Source: Heterobilharzia americana (Eukaryota > Platyhelminthes > Trematoda > Strigeidida > Schistosomatidae). Taken from it: a DNA stretch of 64,000 nucleotides. The DNA lies in NCBI GenBank assembly GCA_944470555.2, contig OX104132.1, positions 5,217,755 through 5,281,754 of the forward strand. The letters are read 5' to 3'. The notes under the pieces are model-generated. The model was given only the letters and a program-made list of their open reading frames with translations. It was not told where the DNA came from and searched no databases. A program made the position numbers and the translations under genes. This document shows, one piece after another, positions 1 to 12,600 of the stretch. Within the stretch, counting starts at the first letter, position 1. Each line of letters begins with the position of its first letter.

Positions 1-2
1 GT

Positions 3-527
3 TCTGTACGCAGGTTATTGATGATCATATCCAAAGAGCAGACTCTGCATGATGATACATTAGCCACTTACTTCGTGGAAATAGAAAGAATTTTGAACAA
101 TCGTCCTATTGTTCCCATGACGACCTACCCAAAAGACGAGTTAGCTCTCACTCCCAATAGCTTATTGTTATTGAGAGATAGTGGAGGAATAGTCGTGGAG
201 GGCACTATTGCCGATAATTACGTCAAACGTTGGAAACAAGTTAATTATTTAGCTGACGTATTTTGGCGCCGATGGATGAAAGAGTATCTACCATGCTTGC
301 AAACTCGTCAGAAGTGGTTGGGAAGGAAAAGAAATTTCAAGGAGGGAGATGTGGTGATTGTGGCCTCTGAAAAAACACCACGTGGTTCCTGGCCTTTGGG
401 AGTGATCGAAACATGCGAGAAAGACGAAGACGATTTAGTAAGAACTGTGATGGTGCGTATGAAGGAAGGTACCGTGAGAAGAGATATAAGAAAGCTTTGT
501 CTTCTTGAGGGAGTAGAAGAAAGATAG
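3..527 (+). mobile_element. BEL/Pao LTR retrotransposon, C-terminal end of the integrase region (partial)
   Basis: The frame is open from the left edge and stops at 527. The protein reads like the end of the BEL/Pao polyprotein. First comes an integrase tail with the ILNNRPI motif. About 70 residues later comes the conserved C-terminal domain (DUF5641 type) with RWKQVNYLADVFWRRW, a WLGRKRNFKEGDVV barrel start, RGSWPLGVI and a final RRDIRKLCLLE. In the family this part follows the integrase core and helps bind the integrated DNA. Gag, protease, reverse transcriptase and most of the integrase lie left of the window, so the element's state cannot be judged. This segment itself has no stop or frameshift. 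I could not identify a 3' LTR downstream; a minus-strand LINE remnant follows almost at once. Confidence 0.8.
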
Positions 528-534
528 AGTATGC

Positions 535-2440
535 AGACAGCTAGGTAGATAGGTTGGTAATTTCAGCATTTGGGGCGCCTCGCAAGATGCTTTTCTTGCT
601 GGCCAAGGACCATCTGGTCTTGCTCTAATGCTGGATGATCTGTTGATGACTAGTGTGTGTGACAGCAACAAGAATCTTCCCGCTTCCTTGGCCGAGCTCA
701 GGGTCACTCTCATCGGCGGAGGCCTTCCCAGGGGGCAGCAGTTGCCCTTGTGGAGCGGGCACAGCTTCACTTCTAAGCTGCCTAGTTCTGGTACGGTGCA
801 TACCGTTTCCCATTGCTGTTCGTCAAAAGGTTCTCTGTTCTCAAGAAGGCTATCACGGCACAGGGGGATGAGAAACGGGATGGTGGAATTCTGTCTATCA
901 TCATCTTCTCTGTTTTCGTGTACTGTGAGTGGTTTTTTATGAGAAGGGTACACCTTCTTTTCCGCTATCACCCATTTTTCCCGATGTTCAGTGGGGTTAG
1001 CCATTAAAGTGGCTTTAGGGTTAAGGATTAATGTAGTTGGTGGCGTACCTGGTCGCCGTTTGGCTCTTTTCGGACTGTTCACTGGTGCGACTGACCGGGA
1101 AACGCTGCTGACACTTTTGTCGCTTGGACCTGGCGTAGTGGTCTGTATCGGTGCCGGCATCACAGTAGCCACTGCGATGTCTCTAACGACCTCCCTTAGT
1201 GAACTTGTAGAAAAGAGTGGCATCATACGGCACTGTTGGCAGATGCACCAGAGCCAAGTGCGTGAGCTGCACGCCGTGAAGGTGCAATGTTGGTTTGGTA
1301 TGTCCTCTTAACACTGACTGTGCACCCACCTATTGCAGATGCTACACTGAAGGGCAGCACTCCTTTTGGCTACGGTGAGACCACACGTATGACAGCCGTC
1401 AGTCCGACTAGGTTCAGTTGACGACTTTCTTTTCCCTCTCTTCCGTCTCTCAGTGGTAGCCCTCACAGGTAGACTAGGGTTTGAGCTGGCGGTACCAGAA
1501 AAACATGCTCTTCGTTGAACTACAGCAAGAGGGTTCAGAGGGACAGGAATTCGACTTTCCCCGGGAAGCGGTTGTTGCAACTGTCCTCCTAAAGTCGACC
1601 CATGATGTGAGCCAAGAACGGTAGAATTACAATACAAGCTGGCCAACCGTGGTATTGCCAAAGTATCCAAGGAAAAGATTTGGGGCTCAGCTTGTAAAGG
1701 AAAAATGATCTGAAAATCCCTCCCAATCACCCTTATTTGATTGTATTGACATTTATTTTAACATTTTTACCCTCGTTGTGGATGGTGTACCTTTGACCCT
1801 CGCCGGTGTAATGTTATTTGCTTGTTTAACTGTCTTATTCGACCTTACACTCGGTATTTGCCTTTGTATGTTTGAGACTTATTATGAGTGTTTCACTTTC
1901 CTATTATGTGACGCTGGACTGTTGATAAGGTGATGTTGTTTTACTGCGCACGACATTTTGTTTCGGTTCAACTTACAGTTGTGCAGTGATTTGACTGTTT
2001 GTCTTTTGACTGTCTACTGGGAACGTTTGTTTGTTGATTTGATTCCTGTAGGCAGAGTTTTGATCCCTTTTGCCGGGAATATTCCTATTGACCGACAGGT
2101 ATTTAACAGTTGTATTTTTTAACCAGTTTTTACCGTGTAGTACGTATTTGTACCCGAGAACGTTTTGGACTGTATAGTTACCCAACGGCACTGTTGAGGT
2201 ATTTTTGTAATTTGACATAACTTATTGTTGCTTTGATAGTAACACAGATTTTGTTACGAATCTACTATTGAATTACTACAAACCGTGTTTTGATATTTCG
2301 ATCCAACCTTTGACTGTGCGTCACTCGCGGAAGTTAGGAAGCTATACAGTAGAACGCAGGAACTAGTCAGATTCACGTCAGTTGGCACCGCCTAGCTATT
2401 TCCCGCGTTCAGGCCAAGATTATTGGATTCTGGCCGCTAC
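535..2440 (-). mobile_element. LINE remnant with a PHD-like zinc-finger ORF1 (minus strand)
   Basis: On the minus strand, 1730-1308 is open and ends in a Cys/His cluster, CHTCGLTVAKRSAALQCSIC followed by NRWVHSQC. This is the pattern of the PHD-like finger found in ORF1 of CR1/Jockey-type LINEs. After a stop near 1308 the reading continues in other frames to about 535 (the longest open part is 1226-435, Pro/Ser-rich). The remnant is therefore broken. The stretch 1740-2440 upstream of it on the same strand has no recognisable coding sequence and may be the element's 5' region. Assigning the whole stretch to one element is an inference; only the zinc-finger part is clear. Confidence 0.5.
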
Positions 2441-3195
2441 ACAGCTTCTTGGAGACTCTGAACACCGGCTCTAATTGCCAGGAAATGGCGTCAGGAGCGA
2501 ACGCCATTTTTTCGCTTTTTGTATGGACGGTTTGGTGCTGTCACCTTCGAACTGTTTATAACAGTATTCAAGTCATCCGTATGCCTTCACCTGGAAGCCT
2601 TCAATGTAATACTTCGAACACTCAGGAGAGACTAGAATATACCCGGTAAAATATGAAGATCTGCAACAAAACCGGTCGTAGGAATTAGCAGAATGGTATT
2701 ATGTGAAAGCCTGAAACATGTAAACCTAGTCGCTCTGGCTATCGCAGAGACAGGGGGTGACCTTATTATGGCCAGCTGGATCATCTACCAGGTAAATCAC
2801 GCGAGCATACTGGCTTTGCCTGCTACATGGCGATCACCACGGGATACCTCACAAAGATAGCACATCAGAAAGCTAACACCAGGCTCAAATCTATCTTCTT
2901 CTCCCTAAAGATATGTACTCCGTGGAGTCCCTCAACGTGAAAATTAGTCACACTGCCACTGCTGACTAACTCAGAAAACTACTACGCAGTTACATCATCT
3001 GCTGCAGACTTTCTCAAGGAATTACTGACTTCGCCAGCTCATCTTTGCTCCCCTCCTCCTTGCCACCCACCATTTCTGTTGTTGATATACCCACATTATC
3101 TGCGAACTCTTCTGAAGAGACTAGACCCACACTATCTACGCTTTTTTGGGCAATTCCTTCACACCTCTATCCACTCTCTTGCCACTCCTGTTAGA
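2440..3195 (+). mobile_element. CR1/Jockey-type LINE, 3' end fragment (copy A)
   Basis: Translated plus-strand pieces match the end of the better-preserved copy at 9.4-12.6 kb in the same order. The piece after 2449 (SNCQEMASGANAI) parallels SNYKGMTTRVNAI. The stretch near 2690-2900 parallels the RKRGDLIMAYKIAHQADHA region and the ALPAT motif after it. Stops and small indels interrupt the frame throughout. The fragment holds only the thumb/C-terminal part of the reverse transcriptase and the 3' UTR. It runs directly into a second copy at about 3.2 kb. Confidence 0.6.
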
Positions 3196-4740
3196 GCGCC
3201 CACACGGATGGGAGTCACAAAAACCCCTATTATCTTCAGCAAACGGTCCGCTGCTATTCTTTCTTTTCGTGAGCGACGTTCCATTGAATCTCAGCTTCCA
3301 AGTTCTGCTTTATGCTGACGATGTTAAGCTATGGTGAGCTGTGACATCCAAAGGGGAACCAAATGCACCGCAAAGTGATCCCAGATTGCTTGCAGGGTGG
3401 ATGGATAATAATTGACTAGCATTTGAACTGGATAAGTGCCAGACCACTTTTCTCCATACCCATGACTCTCAGAAAGTACCCTGATCTCCCCGTGGAGCAC
3501 AACTTACCCGCACCACCATGGAGAAAGACCTAGGACCAATACTGACTGACAAGCCAGGCACTAGCTCCAATTATCCGGGAGATGCCTCCAGAATGAAATA
3601 TTTATCTATTTATTTGTATACAGCCTACCCATACTGCACTTCATACACAGACGACCAGGTGCCCTCACTCCAGATCTCTTCCTGAAGCTGTACAAGACCC
3701 ACACACGACCTCGCTTAGAGGCCCACAACGTCATTGCGCCACCGTACCTGAAAGGGGGTGTGAACCTCCTGGAGAAACTCCAGAGGGGGACAACAAAGGG
3801 TGTCGTGGGAATGAGGCATAAACCCTGTAAGGGCAGGCTGCAATACCCAGGACTACTCTCTCGGCTACCGTAGATTACAAGGTGACTCGGTAACTGCCTG
3901 TAAAACGCCAATTAACCCCAGCCTTTGGAACGTGGAATCCTATAGACCAGCGATCCTTGTGGTAACTCAAGGAGCATCGCCCACCAAAGGGCGAAAACCC
4001 GTGCGCTTTCACACTTCTGTGAGTTTGGAGCCACCAGAACTCACCGCCTGCCTGGACTGCTACTGCTCGTTCTGTTGGTGGCTTCAAGAAGAGGCTGGAC
4101 AGTTACTCAGCGATGCACAGTTTGCGCTCACCCAGCTGGGATATGGACTAGATTGGTGTAGCTTGCTAATTCCGCACAACTCAGCAAGGCCAACCGATTG
4201 CTGAATATTTTGTTCCGCAACCACCATCGTCAACCTGGCTCAAACTTATAATTCCCTGTGGACGGCCCCAGTTACCACCCCGCGCCAAGAGTATTATTAT
4301 GTCCATTCCAGTAAGCCATCCTATAACTGTGTTTGCTCCTTCCCTTCCTACTGACTTCATGTCCTTGCAGCATCTGATAAAAGCCCTCTCTACCACTCCT
4401 CTTCCGGGCATCTACCGAAGTTTCTTCTTCCGTTCGGTTTCCTTTCACCACATCGTCTTCTTTTTCTCTTTTTCTTTGCATTTTCTCTCCCTCGATTTCT
4501 CTGGACATATTTTCTACCCTCTTTTTGCAGCCAGTCTGGCCAACTGTCTGGCAGCACTACCCCTGAGGAACCTATCTGCACCAGAGTCCTTGGGGAGGCC
4601 ACACACCGCCTACCAACTTAACCAACGCCCAACCACCCATCGGACTGACCACAGCCAGAGAATGCGGGTGGGTAGGCCTACTGCGTCAGAATCCACTAAA
4701 GACCTGGAACCGTTCCGCAAACCTTCACAGCGGGCGTGAG
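3196..4740 (+). mobile_element. CR1/Jockey-type LINE, reverse transcriptase 3' half (copy B)
   Basis: A decayed reverse transcriptase. The stretch near 3215-3335 carries the GPLLFFLFVSDVP and LLYADDVKLW motifs (RT motifs B and C, with the YADD box kept). Further on, 3518-3540 gives TMEKDLGPI, which parallels MEKDLGLNF in the copy at 11.5 kb. The frame then breaks up through 4200. The stretch 4240-4740 is a T/C-rich non-coding tail like that after the copy at 12.2 kb. The copy is non-functional. Confidence 0.6.
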
Positions 4741-4749
4741 GAAATCATT

Positions 4750-7700
4750 TGGTTTACACTAGTCGGTAAAGAGATAGAGGATGTTGGATGCTGTATGCGG
4801 TAGCCCCTGATCACCCTGCAAGCTGCAAATACTAAGACACAGAGCATTCACGCCGCCTAACCTGAAGCTAGGAAAGCAGAGGAGATTCCCTTGTCTACTT
4901 TGGAAGAGAGCCTAACAACATGAAACAAGCCCCAATAACAAGGTGTTGCAGATCAAAGCTATCGGCTTTTTACACTCACACTGTCAATATTGGATGTTTT
5001 CGGATGTCGACGCCGTGCTTTAGTCATCTCCAACCTAGAGGTAACACGACGGTGTTTATCACCAAAAAACAGCTGTCAAACATATCGTATCAGTGGACTC
5101 AATTCGGCCAATCAACCTAAAACGGCCCAGCTGCCTTCTTAACTAGGAAATACCTTTTGCAGGTGATTTGTAGCCACCTAGACCACTCTACTGCTATAGT
5201 TCTGGGCTGTCTTCTGGGGTCATTCACCAAAAAATATCCTTCTTGGTCCAAACGTACGCACTTGGAGTATTTAGTTAAAGCTGCTGGTAAAGTGAGAGAA
5301 ACCGTATAACAAGTTCTTGTTGGTAAGCTACCTACTTTACGATTTATTCTTCTGTCCATTCATACCATTTGCGCATCAAACCACTTAACTACGATGGTAC
5401 AAAAAACTAGGTCGCAAGCCCTGAATCTTACAACGAGGTCTTCAGGCAGACAGAATCTAATCTGTGCAGAAAAAATTGGTGCAGCAATACCCACACCGTC
5501 TGGGATCCCCATAACGCTGTCACGCAAGACACAACATTTGTCGAAATCTGCAAACTCATGTTGGTGGGATAGCAGTAACACGTCCCCAAACATACAGTTG
5601 ATAAAAAATAAAGTGCACGTCGACTAACGGATACACTGACACATGTTATTCTTGACCTTAACCTACAAAAGGCAAGCCACTCAGCTGTCGACAAAGAGCA
5701 AACCTTCGCCGACTGTGGTGTTTGCAAAGAATCAGTATCAGAGGCCCAGAAAGTCTTTGCGTGCAACACTGTCTGAAATGAGTGCACTGTAACTATGATA
5801 ATTATATGCCAGGTCAGTACTGCGGCTTTACGAGAGAGCAAACATGTAAATGGACGTGGCATACACATCCTAGTGTCAGAAAGCACCTATCACCACCGGC
5901 AAACCGGAAAACCTGGTACAGCTAAACATGTTACAAAGCACGAGATTCCAAAGTCTACCCTCAGAATGTGGCCAAGCTGTACAAGTGTGGGAAAGTGTCA
6001 CCCCTAGAGGTAGGAAGAAACTAGCTCCTACTGTAAGTGAGGCACCAACAAATCCCTAACCTGTATCAATGCAACCCAGACGATCCAACGGAACTGAACA
6101 ACCTGAAGAAATGGGCTGTGCTAAGAACGCATGGATTGAAGTGAATAAGGTAAGGGGTAGACCAAAAGCACTGGCTACCAGGCCCGATAACCTGCACACA
6201 CAGGACAAGAGAACAGATTGCATCATTCCGTTCAACGTCTCCATACCAATAAACTCAGTCCTAGAAAAAAAGAACGGTCTGACGAGGAGAAGTAGGACGA
6301 CTGCTGCAGAAAAGTAGGAATTGAAATCATCTCGGCCAACTTGTGCCAGCTCTCCTGGAGAAGTGGAGCACCCCAAGACAAGCCGTCACCACTCAGGGTA
6401 TCAGCAATGACAGCGAAACAGTCGGAGGCACACCGCTGCTGTCGCGCCAACCGAACATTGCAGGCTCCTGCTTCACGAAGGTGAAACTAAGCACCTTGGG
6501 TCACCAGGAGGGCAGACAGAGAGAGTCCTCGCTTGGTTGTCTTCATAAAGCTGCAATCATAGTTGTGCATGGATTATCCGAACTGGTGGGTGGATCCACA
6601 AAATGTGATAATTACCCCTACGACGTCGAGTAGTGTAGGTGGCTAGTGGCAAAAATGGGACTTGGAAATTTGCCTGCCAGCAGCTTAAGTAAGCTATCAA
6701 GACCCAAGTACATGCCGAGCATTTCCTCACCATGACTGCTAGCCGTAAGCCTTGACTGTGGAGCATCACTTACAGCTCTCACAGCATGGCGCCGTTTAAA
6801 AGATCAAATAGGAAGTGCAACACAATGTTGCGAAAGCAAACCACGATCTGCCGGACCGGAAGATTGGAGGCGACGTCGGAAAATCATACAAACAATACTA
6901 GTCAGAAAAGGATTAGCTAGTGAACTGCTTGTAGACATAACAATGAACAATGCTACCACACCAACAGCAGGATGTCAAGGGGGATCAAAAAGCGAGGGCC
7001 TGCCAGTCCAGTAAGGCCGCGCGGCCAGAATCCGACACGACAGCACACCAGCCTCCAAGCAAGTCCCCGAATCGCACTGGGCCCAGAGCGTAGCTTCTTG
7101 ACACGTTTCTACAGCGGTGTAAGAGGTCTTTGGAGTAGATTACTGGAGCTAAAAACAGTACACCGTGCTCTGCAAGCAGACATAATTCTCGTCACAGAGA
7201 CATGGCTGTCATGAGACGCCGTGGATGATGAAATATCTTTGCCTAACGTGACCTTGTTCCGAAAGGGCAGGCAGTTGAAAGAAGGCGGAGGGGCTGACAT
7301 GTACATTAGCTCTCATCTAAAAGTCAAGGAAGCGACTAATGGCGTGCTTAGCTCATTGCTAGACCCCTTATGGTGTTATTTAACTATAAACCTGGACCCA
7401 GTACGCATAAACAGCGTTATATGGGCCTCATGTTAGCGTGATAGAGCATAAGGCACAGTAGCTCAATGCCATTTCAACAACCACCTCGGCAGCCTATTAC
7501 CATGTAGCCCGCGCTGCAGTTGTAGACACACCGGCACTGAACCCGGGATGTAAAGTAAGATGCAGGCATAAGTCTTTCGGACATAAATTTTGAAACACGT
7601 TTATGGCGACCGAACTGATAGAGAAGGCTGAAGAAAACACCAGATGGGGACCAGATAGAAAAGGATCATCACTTGACTGCGTTCGTGCAGACGATGATCT

Positions 7701-9165
7701 TTTAGTGGACGATATCGGTGTCCGACACCCCTTAGCTAAAGGCAACCCTGCATTGGTGGGATTCTCTCTGATAATCAAGTAGAAATTACCAGTGGCTGAG
7801 CCAGAGGCGTTCTTGTGTTACCGAAGGGCAGACTACCATCTCTTGAACGACGAAGTCCTGGGGGCTGCAAGGCCACGAAAATGGCAGTCACTACCGACAG
7901 GCAAACAGTGGATTCATATTAAAGATATTATGCAGAGCGCTATCGAAAAGAGTGTTCTGAAATCATCCAGACGGCCAGTTTTCAAACGGTCTTGAGTAAT
8001 TCGAGCGACCCAAAGGCAAATACAGATGAAAAGGAAGGCGCAGCATCGGTGGCGCACATCACGCAAAGAATCGGACTATCCTGGACACATGGCATTACGC
8101 AACTCCTGTAATGTAAGGGTTCATAAAAACAGGTACACATGCCGTAACAACCTGGCTAAACAGTTAAGTTATTATCAAAATGTTTATATCGGCTCATGTT
8201 ACAATGCAAACCAACTAATAAGGGTTTAAACCTGATCAAGGGGCCGGCTGGAGAACCTCTGAACGGCAGAGCTAGTAGAACTGTTGAGCAGCCGATTTGA
8301 CGAGCAACTCAACCCCGCAATACATCCACTATCAACATCTAGTAATGCAACGAAGTCCCAGGGCTGCGATACACAACTGATGAACGCGAAGATTTCGTCA
8401 AACCAAACGTTTGCCTGACCTTCAACACTGAGAATATAGAAATCACCGGGCTGCGGAGATATAGGACCGGCGGTACTACGCAACTGTGCCGGAGTGCCAG
8501 GGGTACGCACATGCAACCCGTTCGCGCATTCGCTGGAAGTAAGTCAACCCTCTAAAGAATGGAAACGCACCATCCTCTTACCAATCTTAAAGGGAGGAGA
8601 CCGAAATAACCCGTGTAACTACAGACCAGTAGCATTACTTCCCACACGTTCCAAGGTACTGGGAAGCCTGGTTGCGGATGTCGTTTGGGACTACCTGAAC
8701 AGAAACAACATCGTCCATCCCACCCAGCATGGCTTCAGAGCCGGGCGGTCGTGTGCCACAAACTTGATGACCGCTTGGGATGACTGGACCACTAGATGGG
8801 ACAACAAACAACCAGTTCATGCCTTCATGGATTTGACCAAAGCCTTCGATGGCGTCCCACGCTGCACCATGCTCGCACCACGTGTTCTATGGAGCGCTCT
8901 GCCAAAGGACGTAGCCACAAGTACATCAATCGACTCCTTCAAACGACTGCTGGGTGATTATGTGATCACGTATGGCTCACTACGGACATTTGTCAGTAGA
9001 AACTGATAACACTGCCTCCCATCCCTGCGTTCTCTAGCCCTAGTATCAGCAGTAAGGCGCGTCTCTCCCTATATTATTACCGGTAACACTCGTCTTTTCA
9101 CAAGTACTTTTCACTTTTCTTAATCTTATTCCTCACCCATCCTATTTCCAGCACGTTTTAGGTAA
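4750..9165 (+). mobile_element. CR1/Jockey-type LINE, broken copy with ORF1, endonuclease and fused RT end (copy C)
   Basis: Three landmarks occur in element order. Around 5700-5790 there is a decayed PHD-like finger (CGVCKESV then FACNTV), as in ORF1 of related elements. At 7080-7790 are endonuclease pieces: the FYSGVRGLWSRLLELK start and VTETWLS, the family's WLS motif. At 8494-9006 is an RT piece with KGGDRNNPCNYRPVALLP, HPTQHGFRAGRSCATNL and MDLTKAFDGVP. Directly after DGVP the protein jumps to the family's last residues (VLWSALPKD, then DSFKRLLGDYV). The RT core from the YADD region onward is therefore deleted in frame. The 5' limit is uncertain, and 5100-5650 shows nothing specific. Confidence 0.6.
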
Positions 9166-9169
9166 CGCT

Positions 9170-12100
9170 TATGCTTGCTCGAAGGTGCTTACAAAGACAG
9201 GGATGGTAAACTGCCCCAGCCCCCACCCAAGTTGATAACAAAACACAAAAAACGGAACGACGCCAGTCCTATGAGGACTGGAGATGCTAGACCCAAGCAA
9301 GTAGGCACTCATTCCGCGAAAATATACAACTAGACCTCCCCTATCACTGGGCACACTCTTACATGTGTGTACAGCAACGTTAGGGGGCTGAAAGGGAGGG
9401 TAGCAGAAATGAGGACGCTGCGTGAACATCAGCACCCCGACAACATATTCGTCACCGAATCCTGGCTCTCGCCCGACATCTCCGACGAACAGATGCATGT
9501 TACTGGCATGGAACTCTTCCGCAGGGACAGAAAGCCCAGAGCAGGAGAGTGAGTGGCTCTATACGTAAGCTCCCGTTTCAAAGCAAGGGGTTACCGACAC
9601 CACCTTAACTTAGCTCCCAGAATCTCCATGGTGCTACATCACTCTCCACAGTACCAAATACCTGCTCGGAGTCATGTATCGGTCCCCCATCAGCTCCCCT
9701 ACACATAAGGAAATGGTCATCAAGGCGATCTTAACGACTTCCTCTGCAAATTACAATTCCGTAGTCATTGCCGGCGATTTCAACACCCCGTCCATCCTCT
9801 TCAAGACGGAAGGGAGACGCATCAGATTGTCCAATCACAAGCTGGAGAATGCAACTGAGACTTCTGGTCTCTCAGAGAAAGTGGGTGACGTCACACACTG
9901 GGGACCTAACAGAAAAGCATCGCGCCTTGACCACGTTCTGACGAACGATGAACTTCTCATTGAGGATGTTTGCATCCAACCTCCCCTTGGCCTCAGTGAC
10001 CACGCTGTAATCACCTTCTCCATGATAACTAGGGAGGCTCTGCAACTGGAGACGCCCAACACCTTCCCTTGCTACAGCAAGGCCAACTATGAGATCATGA
10101 GGGACTACCTCATGAATGCATCATGGCCGGTGGACTGGACTCATCTCACAATAGATGAACACTGGTTGGAGGTGAAGAAAATAATCACCGGGGCCATCAG
10201 TCACAGTGTACCAGAAGTGACGCATGACAATGAGTAACAACCTCATGGCTAAAGCGTGGGAAGGGCAGGCTTGGTTCAAGTGGCGTACATCACGCAGGGA
10301 GTCTGACTTCTTGAACTACAAAAGGATTCGCAACCTCTGTAACATTAGAGTGCGTAGCGACAGATTTTCCTATCAAACAAACTTGGTGGCGAGGTTACAA
10401 AGCAATCCCAAAAACTTGTACCGCTTCATGTCAAGAAGAAAGTCGACCAGTAAGGGAGTGAATCTTGTCACAGGCCATGACGGGAGTGTACTAGGCAGTC
10501 TAGAGATTGCCGAGCTTTTGAGCTCACACTTCCAAGCCCAACTCAGCACTGACACAAGATCCACACCGACTCGCTACGACACCGACCAGGTCATAAATAA
10601 CGAATACCTCTGTCACGTCTCTATTACAGAGAAAAAGGTGTTCGAGAAGCTATCTAGGCTACGTCCGGGCAAGTCCCCTGGCTGCGATAACCTAAAACCA
10701 GTGGTTCTGAAAAACTGCGCCGAGGTGCTTACTAAACCACTTCGCAACCTCTTTGAGCACTCAATAGACTCGTGCAAACTCCCTAAAGAATGGAAGAGTG
10801 CCATCTTGTCACCCATCTTCAAGGGAGGAGACAGAAAAAGCCCTGGCAGCTACAGGCCAATTGCCCTACTCCCTATTGTGTCGAAAGTGTTGGAAAGCCT
10901 GGTAGCTGACACCATCTGGGAATTCCTCAATAGGAAAACACTGTCCATACTGCTCAGCATGGCTCTTTGAGTGGTCGCTCATGTGCCACCAACTTACTAA
11001 CCGCCTGGGACGACTGGACACAAAGCTGGGATAACAGAAAACCTGTACATGTTGTATTTCTCGACCTAGCCAAAGCATTTGACAGTGTCCCACCCACAGT
11101 ACTGCTTCACAAGATCATGTCAGCTGGTATAAGTGGACCCCTACTCTCTTGGTTCAAGGAGTACCTGGAAGGGAGGCAGTTCTGCACTAAAGTGAACAGA
11201 ATAAGGTCGGAGTGGAGACCCTCGACGTCAGGAGTATCCCAAGGAGCAATCCTAGGACCGCTTCTGTTCCTCCCGTTTGTCAACGATCTGCCAGACAAAA
11301 TATCCTCACCCATCCTCCTCTTCGCTGACGACATAAAAATTTGGAGGGTGGTAAACGAAGAAGCTGATTGTACAGCACTACAAGAGGACTTGCAGCAACT
11401 CGAGCTCTGGTCGTCGGAAAATGGCCTGAGCTTCAACCTGGAAAAGTGCAAAGTAATGCACATCAGTAAAAATGAGGCAAGTACGACCGACTTCCAGTAC
11501 ATGTTGAGCAACCGTGCTATCACCAGAGTGTCCATGGAGAAAGATTTGGGGCTCAACTTCTCCGACACCTTGGACACCAGCTCCAACTACAAAGGTATGA
11601 CAACCAGGGTGAACGCCATCCTACACTTTCTGCGTAGACAGCTTGGCGCCCTCACTCCCGAACTCTTCCTCACCATTTTCAAATCCTACGTGCGGCCGCA
11701 TCTAGAGGTCTTCAATACGGTGGCTCCTCAACACTCAAGAGAGACTCTAATCTCCTTGAAAGAATACAAAGAACTGCGACAAAATCAGTTGTGGGGCTAA
11801 GGGGAAAGACGTATCCTGAAAGACTTAAACACCTAAACCTATTTACCTTGGGTTATCGCAGGAAAAGGGGTGACCTCATTATGGCATACAAGATCGCCCA
11901 TCAGGCAGACCATGCAAACAAATCAATTTTGCCTGCAACTCAACGATCTTCACTAGGAAACCCCATTAAGATAGTACACCAGAGAGCCAACACCATACTC
12001 AGGCCCAAACTTTTCTCCCTGAGAGTATGTGCTTTATGGAATGCCTTACCGCGACACATCGTTATAGCTCCCTCAGTGTACTCATTCAAGAGACGATTAG

Positions 12101-12600
12101 ACAGTTATGTCACCTCACATGGACTACCACGGACGTACTCAGGTAGTCAACATCCTCAGTAACCCCAACTCCTTCCTAACCACCACTCCTTATCTCCCGC
12201 CTTAATACACCCACATTACCTACTAATTCTTCTATAGGAACCAAACCCACAAGACCATTCGTGCAATTCCCAGATACTTTTCTTTCGTTCTCTCCTTTTC
12301 TTCTCCTTCCCTTTTCTCTTCCCTATATTATTATTTTTTTCCTCTCTTCTTATTCTCTCTTCATTCCTTTACCACTACCTTGCCATTCTCTTTCAGGTAC
12401 CCACACAGACAGGAGTCACGGCAGTTTTCTAAACATCCCAGCAACCCGCAGCTCCCTAATCACTCTACGAATTACAACCTACTAACCCACAAAACATCCA
12501 CCTCACGGAAGCTAAAAGCAAGAAAGTAGAGGGGATTTCCTCATCCACTGCAGGAGTGAACCGAACAACTCGAACCGAGCCCTAAGAACTAGACGTGAGA
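9170..12600 (+). mobile_element. CR1/Jockey-type LINE, nearly complete endonuclease-RT ORF with frameshifts (copy D)
   Basis: This is the best-preserved copy of the family. The endonuclease lies at 9367-10237: VYSNVRGLKGRV, VTESWLSPDI, VVIAGDFNTP, LDHVLTND and LSDHAVITFS. The reverse transcriptase lies at 10224-12162: RPGKSPGCDNL, SYRPIALLPIVSKV, FLDLAKAFDSVP, GVSQGAILGPLLF, LLFADDIKIW and the C-terminal ALWNALPRHIV. The frame is broken by a stop near 9550, by a stop at about 10237, by a frameshift just before 10960 (so SGRSCATNL is read in another frame) and by one near 11790. The 3' UTR runs to about 12600. Mobility would need a helper. The clade is CR1/Jockey-like from the motifs; no family name can be fixed by eye. 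Confidence 0.8.
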
